DNA from: JBMNOU01 sp050943215
GTDB lineage: Bacteria > Bacillota > Clostridia > Christensenellales > SZUA-584
Direction: 5' to 3'
Assembly (NCBI GenBank): GCA_050943215.1
Contig: JBMNOU010000098.1
Span: 1 to 5,582 of the forward strand
Length of the DNA: 5,582 nucleotides
Position numbers and translations under genes: made by a program. The number at the start of each line of letters is the position of its first letter. The stretch's first letter is position 1. The notes under the pieces were generated by a model. It searched no databases and was not told the DNA's origin. It worked only from the letters and a program-made list of their open reading frames with translations. Shown one piece after another: positions 1 to 5,486 of the stretch.

Positions 1-105
1 AATAAAAAATATCAATTACTATTTTTGTTATATACTGTCTTTTATTGTACATTTATGATTTAATTTGTATTATTTTATTTATTGTAATGCTTTAATGGAT
101 ACTAT

Positions 106-114
106 TGGTATAAT
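106..114 (+). promoter_or_regulatory. Extended -10 promoter of the LacI-family gene
   Basis: The sequence TGGTATAAT is a perfect TATAAT (109-114) with the TGn extension one base upstream, so it can work without a good -35 box. The nearest -35-like hexamer, TTGTAA at 82-87, is 21 bp away, which is too far for normal spacing. Transcription would start near 120-121 and give a leader of about 45 nt. No CG-centred palindrome is visible around it, so there is no clear autoregulatory operator. Confidence 0.6.
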
Positions 115-147
115 ATAATAAATGTACCCATTTTTTAAATTATTTAT

Positions 148-153
148 GAAAGG
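148..153 (+). promoter_or_regulatory. Ribosome binding site of the LacI-family gene
   Basis: GAAAGG lies 12 nt before the ATG at 166. This is slightly long but is the only purine-rich site near the start. It supports ATG 166 over the out-of-frame ATG at 146, which has only T/A-rich sequence before it. Confidence 0.5.
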
Positions 154-165
154 CATTCTTTATAG

Positions 166-1215
166 ATGGATAGTGAATCACAAAAAGCTGAAGGTATTCG
201 TGAAATTGCAAAACAAGCCGGAGTTTCCATAGCAACAGTCTCTCGTGTTATTAATTCACCTTTACTCACATCACCTCAAACGCGTGCTAAAGTGCTAGAG
301 GTCATTGAAAAAAACCAGTACGTACCCAACCAGATTGCACGCCATTTTATTTCCGGCAAAACTAACTCGATTGGTTTTATGGTGTTTGATTTAAGAATAC
401 CTTTCTATATCAGCATAATACATTACTTAAACCAGCTAGCCTTTGACAGAGGCTATAATGTACTGATATGTGATACGGGAACTTCACTGGAAAAAGAGAG
501 TAAATATTTTAAGTACTGTCAAAGCATACGTGCTTCTGGTGTCGTGTTTACTGAAGGCTGGACAAGAGGATGGGAACATAAGCTTGGGGTGCATTACACA
601 ACAGTTCCTTATCCTAATATGCCGATTGTATTGCTTGACAGAAATATCGTTAACAACCATAACTGCTATATTGTAAAATCCAATCACTATTTTGGGATAA
701 CGCTTTTAATGAATCATCTTTATGCGCTTGGGCATAAGGATATCGGTTTTATCCGTGGCCCGGTATTTATGAGCTCTGCAAATGAACGATATGATAGTTA
801 TTTGGCTAATTTAAAAAAATATAATCTACATCGCCAGTCCCATCTTATTTTTAATGGAGACTTTACCGAAAAAAGCGGAATGGATGCTTTTGATTATTTT
901 CAGTCTTTACCATACCCACCTACTGCAATTATTGCATCGGATGATGCAATGGCAAAAGGCTTTATACTAAAGGCTTTTGCATGCGGAGTAGAAATACCAG
1001 AAAAATATTCTGTATGCGGGGTCGATGGAGTTGAAGAAAAAAGTTTTTTCCCACCGCTTACAACCATCAAACAAGATACTAAAGCGTTAGCTGAAGCGAT
1101 TTTTAATTTTATAATTAATGCAAAGAGCATTAAGCCCCCCAATCAAGCAATTATAGATGTTTCCTTGATAAAAGGCCGCACTTGCAGAAGAATAAAACAC
1201 CCAATTATTTCATAG
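166..1215 (+). CDS. LacI/GalR-family transcriptional regulator
   Basis: A full-length (349 aa) DNA-binding repressor of the LacI/GalR family. Residues 11-32 form the N-terminal helix-turn-helix (IREIAKQAGVS, then IATVSRVIN). The recognition helix reads I-A-T-V-S-R, close to the M-A-T-V-S-R of CcpA. A hinge helix follows at about 54-62 (PNQIARHF), where Phe61 takes the place of the usual minor-groove Leu. Residues 67-340 are the periplasmic-binding-protein-like sensor fold, with SIGFMVFDLRIPF near 68-80, MPIVLLDRN at 152-160, HLYALGHKDIGFIRG at 184-198, NERYDSY at 206-212, IIASDDAMAKG at 255-265 and CGVDGVE at 284-290. Family members act as dimers on CG-centred palindromes and respond to sugars or nucleosides; the effector here cannot be told. 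The start is supported by GAAAGG at 148-153. The gene is alone, with no sugar transport or catabolic gene beside it in the window, so its targets are unknown. The family call is very sure, the specificity is open. Confidence 0.95.
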   Translation: MDSESQKAEGIREIAKQAGVSIATVSRVINSPLLTSPQTRAKVLEVIEKNQYVPNQIARHFISGKTNSIGFMVFDLRIPFYISIIHYLNQLAFDRGYNVLICDTGTSLEKESKYFKYCQSIRASGVVFTEGWTRGWEHKLGVHYTTVPYPNMPIVLLDRNIVNNHNCYIVKSNHYFGITLLMNHLYALGHKDIGFIRGPVFMSSANERYDSYLANLKKYNLHRQSHLIFNGDFTEKSGMDAFDYFQSLPYPPTAIIASDDAMAKGFILKAFACGVEIPEKYSVCGVDGVEEKSFFPPLTTIKQDTKALAEAIFNFIINAKSIKPPNQAIIDVSLIKGRTCRRIKHPIIS

Positions 1216-1245
1216 TAAACCCTGTGTCTCCACCATGTTTAGAAG

Positions 1246-1266
1246 CTTTCCCAATTAATGGGGAAG
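1246..1266 (+). terminator. Stem-loop between convergent genes, possible weak terminator
   Basis: CTTTCCC (1246-1252) pairs with GGGGAAG (1260-1266), seven pairs including one G-U, around a 7-nt AATTAAT loop. It lies 30 bp after the repressor stop. The wobble pair only works in the + strand transcript, so it favours the repressor mRNA. It is followed by ATATTATT rather than a U run, so it is not a textbook intrinsic terminator and may only protect the 3' end. The T8 run at 1307-1314 has no convincing hairpin in front of it. Confidence 0.4.
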
Positions 1267-1319
1267 ATATTATTAAAAAACGATGATATTTGTTGATAAT
1301 TAGTAATTTTTTTTAACAT

Positions 1320-3839
1320 CTACTCCACTATTGAATCATATACATCAATGAATATTTGGGAAATAGTCGGGTCAAACTGCGTCCCAGCATTTTTCCTTAT
1401 TTCCTCAATCGCCTTTTTTTTAGATAACGCTGTTCGATAAACACGATCTTGCGTCATCGCATCGTAAGCATCGACGACCGAGAGAATTCTGGAAAGCAGC
1501 GGAATTTCTTCTTCCTTAAGCCCTTGCGGATAACCGTTGCCATCCCATCTTTCCTGATGTGTTAATATATATTCTGCAATAGTTTCTAGTTCAGGGGATG
1601 ACATTGCTATGCGATAACCGATTTCCGGGTGTTTTTTCATAACAACCCATTCTTCTTTATTTAACTTGCCCGGTTTATTGAGTATCCGATCGTCTATACC
1701 CACCTTGCCGATATCATGAAGCATCGAAAACAGCTCAAGCTCATTCAGGCTTTTCTGCGAAAGCCCCAGTTTTTCTCCTATCATTCTTGACAGCACCGCC
1801 AACCGCTCAGCGTGTACTTCTGTTTCCTGGCTTCTTTCATATATTGTCGCCATGACCGAAGAAAGCAAAGCGCTGTGAGAACTTTTGCGTTCCAAAAGTT
1901 TACGGTGATGCAGGTTATCTTCTGCATCCTTTGCCATATCACTTATATTAACCGATTTATTAGATTTTGTGCTATACCCGACAGTTAGGCTAATATCATA
2001 CGTGCTTATCTTATTAGTTTTGTTATATATCTCACACGCTCTTTTTATTTCCCGTACCAAATATAAAGCCTTTGAATTATCTGTGCTGGGCATCAATATG
2101 CTAAATTCATTACCTCCAGTTCTAGCCAATATCACTCTTTCGTTACAACAACTTTGAATTATGTTTCCCGTTTGCATAATTACGTTGTCTCCTTCGGAAT
2201 ATCCGAGAGCATCGTTGATTAAACGTATTCCATTAATATCTACGATAACCATAGATATAGGGAGATTATCTTCTGTATCGAGGCTTTTTTTCACTTCTTC
2301 AAAATACCTGCGGTTATAAAAACCAGTTAACAGATCATGATCACCCATATATTTTATCTGCGCTTCCCTTTTCTTTTGTTCAGTAATGTCTATAACAATA
2401 CCCTCAAGTGCTTCGACATTTCCAGCTTGATCGTATATGCCCTGGCCCAGCTCTAAAACCCACTTGCGATTACCGTTGGCGGGCAAGATCTCATACTCAT
2501 ACCGAAACGGTATTTTTTGAACCAACACGCATTGCCACTCACGCCAAATAATATCCCTATATTCAGGTGCAATAAGCTTTTTATATGACACTTCTTTGTT
2601 ATTAAGCAGGCTCTGCGAATGGTATCCTGTCAAAAAAAAACATCCATCTGAAACAAACTGCATAGTCAAATCGGGGGTATAGCGACAGCGATATGCCATA
2701 CCTGGAAGATGAGAAAGAAGCACAGCCTTGCTTCTCTCGCTTTCCCGTAGCGCGTTCTGCGCTTTTTTTTGTTCAGTAATATCTTCAATAAGGCATAGGT
2801 GATCTTCCCTAAATCCGGACTCATCATTGAATTGCAAAGGAGCGATGGTCATACTAACCCAAACAGATGAACCGTCTGGTTTAACAAACCTTTTTTCCAT
2901 GGAATAGCCACGGATTTTACCATGTTTAAATCGATTGAAATTTTCTAGATCTTTTTGTAAATCATCCGGATGTGTAAATTCTGTCCAATAAATCGCGGTT
3001 AGTTCATCTTTTGTTCTGCCTAGTGTATCTTCAAATACAGAATTAATGTTTGAAATGAGCTTATAGTTTCTTCCGATTGCAATGCCAATAGGAGCTTGCT
3101 CAAATACAGTTCGAAAAATCAATTCTCTATCATTCATTGTCCTGCTTAGGCTGCGAATTGTTTGATTTTTATTTACCATATTATAAATAGATATCAATGC
3201 CAGTAATATGCATATGCTCACGCAGGCTGCATAAAATATGTGTTTATCTACCTCTTGCCGCCAAAACGAAGGCGGGCTATCAATTCCCAAAACAGCAATA
3301 ACCTCACCGTTTTCAGGGTCTGCTATTGGAGCAAGAGCGCTCAGCCATTCCCCATGGTCCATAATGTTATGCATTACAACTGTTCGTCCATAAATAAATG
3401 ACTGCCTCAATTTTTCTTGGGCCTGTTCAATATATTTTTTGCCAGGAGGTGTAAGCAAACCCCAATCTGTTAATTCGGAATCAGCTAATAATAAAATATT
3501 GCCATCAAATTGAATGAAAATATACGCAAAATATACTCCTGGGTTGCAGTTTACTAAATTATTTAGGCTATTCCTCATTTCCATATTTTTTAACTGTCCA
3601 ACGGTATCCACATCAAGTTGCCTGACTAAATCAGAGGGAATAAAAGCACATGCCGACTCGGCTATTCTGATTGAATACGCTTCTGCTTTTTGTGTATATA
3701 CAGCATTAGTGATTAATATATATATTATCCCTAAAGCAGCCCAGAGAGCGATTGCGATGACAACAATAGTGTTCATATTAAAATTAATCTTTGGTTGATC
3801 TTTTTTAATTCTATATACATGAGTACCACGTGTCTGCAT
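1320..3839 (-). CDS. Membrane PAS-PAS-GGDEF(degenerate)-HD-GYP cyclic-di-GMP signalling protein
   Basis: An 839-residue sensor likely to hydrolyse cyclic di-GMP at the inner face of the membrane. In order: a short basic cytoplasmic tail; a membrane segment at about 24-46; an extracytoplasmic region at about 47-199 with a Cache-like ending (WLSALAPIADP...GEVIAVLGID, 165-187); a second membrane segment at about 201-223; PAS at about 237-356 and at about 366-487, both ending in DITEQKK; GGDEF at about 493-650; and HD-GYP at about 665-835. The GGDEF domain keeps HDLLTGFYNRR (501-511) and Asp534 but has GGNEF at 575-579, losing the third-position acidic metal ligand, and lacks the RxxD inhibitory site. 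The HD-GYP domain shows His676, HDIGK (708-712), His737, HQERWDGNGYP (761-771) and Asp790 in VVDAYDAM. The second His of the common HH pair is Gln762. The start is chosen because GAGG lies 11 nt upstream; Met22 has no such site and would trim the tail before the membrane segment. The gene is monocistronic in this window. Confidence 0.93.
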   Translation of the reverse strand: MQTRGTHVYRIKKDQPKINFNMNTIVVIAIALWAALGIIYILITNAVYTQKAEAYSIRIAESACAFIPSDLVRQLDVDTVGQLKNMEMRNSLNNLVNCNPGVYFAYIFIQFDGNILLLADSELTDWGLLTPPGKKYIEQAQEKLRQSFIYGRTVVMHNIMDHGEWLSALAPIADPENGEVIAVLGIDSPPSFWRQEVDKHIFYAACVSICILLALISIYNMVNKNQTIRSLSRTMNDRELIFRTVFEQAPIGIAIGRNYKLISNINSVFEDTLGRTKDELTAIYWTEFTHPDDLQKDLENFNRFKHGKIRGYSMEKRFVKPDGSSVWVSMTIAPLQFNDESGFREDHLCLIEDITEQKKAQNALRESERSKAVLLSHLPGMAYRCRYTPDLTMQFVSDGCFFLTGYHSQSLLNNKEVSYKKLIAPEYRDIIWREWQCVLVQKIPFRYEYEILPANGNRKWVLELGQGIYDQAGNVEALEGIVIDITEQKKREAQIKYMGDHDLLTGFYNRRYFEEVKKSLDTEDNLPISMVIVDINGIRLINDALGYSEGDNVIMQTGNIIQSCCNERVILARTGGNEFSILMPSTDNSKALYLVREIKRACEIYNKTNKISTYDISLTVGYSTKSNKSVNISDMAKDAEDNLHHRKLLERKSSHSALLSSVMATIYERSQETEVHAERLAVLSRMIGEKLGLSQKSLNELELFSMLHDIGKVGIDDRILNKPGKLNKEEWVVMKKHPEIGYRIAMSSPELETIAEYILTHQERWDGNGYPQGLKEEEIPLLSRILSVVDAYDAMTQDRVYRTALSKKKAIEEIRKNAGTQFDPTISQIFIDVYDSIVE

Positions 3840-3988
3840 AGCCTAGTAATCCTCACTTTTTTTATTAAGGGATAATAATCTGCCGGGTTTAATTGTCAGT
3901 AAATAAAATAGGCATGGTATTTGGCATTAAATTAGCAGATCCTATTGTTTAAGACGGGCCAATTTAGATATTACATTGCAGTGCTAGC
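3840..3988 (-). promoter_or_regulatory. Long untranslated leader of the HD-GYP gene (inferred)
   Basis: If the promoter at 3995-4024 is right, about 150 nt of RNA precede the start codon. The leader contains AATAGG/CCTATT (3907-3912 with 3941-3946), which could close a 28-nt loop, two GGCAT direct copies (3911-3915 and 3923-3927), and a GC-rich CTGCCGG (3880-3886) shortly before the ribosome site. I could not match it to the conserved core of either cyclic-di-GMP riboswitch class. A regulatory function is unproven. Confidence 0.25.
3851..3854 (-). promoter_or_regulatory. Ribosome binding site of the HD-GYP gene
   Basis: On the minus strand GTGAGGATTACTAGGCT precedes the ATG. GAGG is 11 nt upstream, somewhat far, and a second AGG sits only 3 nt from the start. 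It fixes the start at 3839 rather than at the internal Met codon 22, which has no purine-rich site in front. Confidence 0.5.
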
Positions 3989-3994
3989 CTTTTT

Positions 3995-4024
3995 TATATA
4001 AGATCGCTCTTAATCAGTTAACAA
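3995..4024 (-). promoter_or_regulatory. Candidate promoter of the HD-GYP gene
   Basis: On the minus strand, TTGTTA (4024-4019) and TATATA (4000-3995) are separated by 18 bp. Each matches four of six bases of the sigma-A consensus, and an overlapping TTATAT gives 17 bp spacing. Transcription would start near 3988. A palindrome in the spacer supports this as the regulated promoter. Other TA-rich hexamers upstream (for example TTGACG at 4200-4195) lack a well-spaced partner. Confidence 0.4.
3999..4012. promoter_or_regulatory. Putative LacI/CcpA-type operator in the HD-GYP promoter
   Basis: TAAGATCGCTCTTA is a 14-bp palindrome with a single mismatched pair (T4004/C4007), centred on CG as LacI-family operators are. 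It lies between the -35 and -10 boxes of the candidate HD-GYP promoter and overlaps the first bases of the -10, so a bound protein would block RNA polymerase. It matches 8 of the 11 fixed positions of the CcpA cre consensus TGWAANCGNTNWCA, so a degenerate cre site is also possible. Which protein binds is inference. Confidence 0.35.
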
Positions 4025-4033
4025 CATTATCCG

Positions 4034-4054
4034 GCAGGGCTTGAGTCTCCTTGC
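4034..4054 (+). other. GC-rich hairpin in the divergent intergenic region
   Basis: GCAGGG (4034-4039) pairs with CCTTGC (4049-4054), six pairs with one G-U, around a 9-nt loop. It stands out from the AT-rich surroundings and is more stable in a + strand transcript. It is upstream of both candidate promoters and no U run follows directly. Its role is unknown. Confidence 0.25.
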
Positions 4055-4145
4055 TTAATGCTGATGCGCAAATCCTTTTTGGACACTTTTTTAATATAAA
4101 TGTAGGCTCTCGAACCTTTTTATATAATTCTCATTTTTAGTTCTT

Positions 4146-4167
4146 TGTTTGTTATATTCAACAAACA
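4146..4167. repeat. Perfect 8+8 bp inverted repeat, candidate operator
   Basis: TGTTTGTT (4146-4153) and AACAAACA (4160-4167) are exact reverse complements separated by ATATTC. A 22-bp two-fold symmetric site of this size suits a dimeric regulator such as a TetR-like protein. It lies between the divergent HD-GYP and degV genes, about 240 bp from the degV start and 305 bp from the HD-GYP start. As RNA it would be a weak AT-rich hairpin without a U tail, so a DNA site is the better reading. Confidence 0.35.
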
Positions 4168-4288
4168 TAATTGATTTATATTAACATGTATTTTCGTCAA
4201 AATAAACTATTATTCTCCATAATTCAACATAAATTTTAATATACTATTTTCTTTTATTGCTAGTTAGGTATATAAAAGAAATCATAAG

Positions 4289-4294
4289 TATAAT
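4289..4294 (+). promoter_or_regulatory. Possible -10 box of degV
   Basis: A perfect TATAAT, 98 bp before the degV ribosome site. No good -35 box lies 16-18 bp upstream; TTAGGT at 4264-4269 is 19 bp away and poor. A competing pair is TTGCTT (4305-4310) with TTTAAT (4327-4332) at 16 bp. In such AT-rich DNA the choice is uncertain. Confidence 0.25.
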
Positions 4295-4363
4295 ATTAAC
4301 GAATTTGCTTTATATTTAAAAAAAGCTTTAATAAATCTCCAAGATATGATATAAGAATACTAA

Positions 4364-4376
4364 AACAACATTTGTT
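4364..4376. repeat. Short inverted repeat in the degV leader
   Basis: AACAA-CAT-TTGTT is a 13-bp inverted repeat 15 bp before the degV Shine-Dalgarno sequence. Its half-sites resemble those of the larger repeat at 4146-4167, in reversed order. It could be a small operator or chance in AT-rich sequence. Confidence 0.2.
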
Positions 4377-4391
4377 CTAAATACATAATAT

Positions 4392-4397
4392 AGGAGG
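4392..4397 (+). promoter_or_regulatory. Strong ribosome binding site of degV
   Basis: A consensus AGGAGG 7 nt before ATG 4405. It is the strongest translation signal in the window and fixes the degV start. Confidence 0.9.
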
Positions 4398-4404
4398 CGT
4401 AACG

Positions 4405-5277
4405 ATGAACGGTTTCATTATCACCACAGATTCAGGATGCGATCTTCCCATGTCAATTTGTGTAGAGAGAGCGATTATTCCTCTTCAGCTAAAATATGTT
4501 ATAGAAGATAAAATTTTTACGGATTCTATGCATCATGAAAACTGCAGAGAATTTTATGATAAAATGCGCCGAGGCGCAGTACCTAAAACCAGCCAGGTTA
4601 ATGTCTTCGAATTTGTGGATTTTTGGAAAACTCTTTTGCCAAAAGGGTTGCCAATTGTACATATTTCTTTGGGAAGTGGAATTTCAGGAACCTATGCAAA
4701 TGGACTTCTTGCTCGGGATATACTTATAAAGGAACACCCTGATGCAAAGATATTCGTAGTAGATTCCACATTAGCATCCGTAGGATATGGAATGCTAGCA
4801 TTAAAGGCGGCGGATATGCGAGATCAAGGAATATCTCCAAAGGATTGCGTTGAATGGCTAGAGGCTCATAAGGTTGAAATCAATACATATTATACCACCA
4901 GCGACCTTACTTATCTTTGCCGCAGTGGACGTGTGAGCCGCGTAGGGGCTATGGTTGGTACGATGTTTAAAATAAATCCTATCTTGAATCTGGATAAGGA
5001 AGGGCATCTGATCGTTCAGGAGAAGATTCGAGGTGAAAAGGCTACGATCAAGCGCATCTACGCCATCATAAAAGATCTAGCCGTTAATCCAGAGAATCAA
5101 ACCCTCTATATTTGTCACTCAGATATTATAGACAAGGCAAAGAGTTTTGGAGATAAGTTGTGTCAGTATTTAGGTTTCCGGGATGTTTATTACACATATA
5201 TCGGGCCGACGATAGGCAGCCATTCTGGACCAGGGCTTATGGCAGCGTTCTTTTTTGGTAAGCCCAGAACCATGTAA
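4405..5277 (+). CDS. DegV family fatty-acid-binding protein (FakB-like)
   Basis: A complete 290-residue single-domain DegV protein. In the characterised members (FakB), a bound fatty acid is presented to the kinase FakA, which makes acyl-phosphate for membrane lipid synthesis. Family marks in order: IITTDSGCDLP at 5-15; PKTSQVN at 60-66, where Thr62 is the expected carboxylate contact; ISLGSGISGTYANG at 87-100; VVDST at 118-122; a helical second lobe; LCRSGRVS at 171-178; FKINPIL at 188-194; and SHSGPGLMAAFFFGK at 272-286 with His273, the other expected ligand residue. Length matches the usual 280-290 residues. The start is set by AGGAGG 7 nt upstream. No signal peptide or membrane segment is seen, so the protein is cytoplasmic. 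It is transcribed alone, divergent from the HD-GYP gene, and no FakA-type kinase gene lies in the window, which is normal for these dispersed paralogues. The lipid preference cannot be read from the sequence. Confidence 0.95.
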   Translation: MNGFIITTDSGCDLPMSICVERAIIPLQLKYVIEDKIFTDSMHHENCREFYDKMRRGAVPKTSQVNVFEFVDFWKTLLPKGLPIVHISLGSGISGTYANGLLARDILIKEHPDAKIFVVDSTLASVGYGMLALKAADMRDQGISPKDCVEWLEAHKVEINTYYTTSDLTYLCRSGRVSRVGAMVGTMFKINPILNLDKEGHLIVQEKIRGEKATIKRIYAIIKDLAVNPENQTLYICHSDIIDKAKSFGDKLCQYLGFRDVYYTYIGPTIGSHSGPGLMAAFFFGKPRTM

Positions 5278-5355
5278 TATACTCTTTAGTATTTTCTTAT
5301 CTAAAAACAAAGATTTCTGAATTTATGTAAGAGATCATTTAAAAATGGCAATAAT

Positions 5356-5464
5356 AAAATGCGACAGTATATTATGGCGTACGAAAATATAGATAGCCGA
5401 CCGGTTTTTTTAGTAACGGACCGGAAAACATGAACGCTCAATTAATATATATACTGTCCATTTT
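5356..5464. repeat. MITE-like palindromic element with 16-bp inverted ends
   Basis: The left arm 5356-5372 (AAAATGCGACAGTATAT) is the reverse complement of the right arm 5449-5464 (ATATACTGTCCATTTT) at all 16 positions once C5362 is taken as a single extra base. The 76-bp interior adds weaker symmetry: GCGT (5377-5380) with ACGC (5434-5437), and CCGG at 5401-5404 and 5421-5424. It encodes no transposase and has no obvious target duplication. It resembles a small non-autonomous or hairpin-forming intergenic repeat. It could also act as a 3' hairpin for the degV transcript. Confidence 0.4.
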
Positions 5465-5472
5465 TACTAATG

Positions 5473-5486
5473 CACAAACGTTCGTG
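5473..5486. promoter_or_regulatory. LacI-family-type operator candidate near the right edge
   Basis: CACAAACGTTCGTG is a 14-bp palindrome with one mismatched pair (A5476/C5483), centred on CG inside AACGTT. The inner AAACGTT matches the core of PurR and other LacI-family operators. It may control a gene beyond the window. The transcribed sequence could also form a short stem before the T-rich run at 5490-5500, so a weak terminator is an alternative. Confidence 0.35.

Noticed and set aside
107..128. GGTA...TACC symmetry over the repressor -10 as an autoregulatory operator
   Set aside because: The arms are only four bases long and the interior is not symmetric or CG-centred.
146..232. Short frame starting at ATG 146 overlapping the repressor start
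   Set aside because: It is out of frame with the repressor, has only T/A-rich sequence before it, and stops after 28 codons. It is best explained as chance.
484..687. Minus-strand open frame inside the repressor gene
   Set aside because: It is a shadow of a well-supported LacI-family coding region and shows no independent features.
1307..1314. T8 run as a + strand terminator for the repressor gene
   Set aside because: Only a 4-bp AT stem with a 3-nt loop precedes it, which is too weak; the stem-loop at 1246-1266 is 40 bp away.
1969..2157. Plus-strand open frame inside the HD-GYP gene
   Set aside because: It lies opposite the GGDEF-coding sequence, which has clear family motifs, and has no ribosome site or recognisable product.
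3840..4100. Cyclic-di-GMP riboswitch upstream of the HD-GYP gene
   Set aside because: The context is attractive, but I could not find the conserved core of the type I or type II cyclic-di-GMP aptamers on the minus strand. A covariance-model search would settle it.
4073..4120. Small + strand RNA ending at TCC-TTTTT-GGA or AGG...CCT-TTTTT
   Set aside because: The stems have only three solid pairs and there is no convincing + strand promoter in front, so neither a terminator nor an RNA gene is supported.
4195..4200. TTGACG on the minus strand as the -35 of the HD-GYP gene
   Set aside because: The hexamer is good but no -10-like sequence lies 16-18 bp downstream; the nearest, TATAAA, is 14 bp away.
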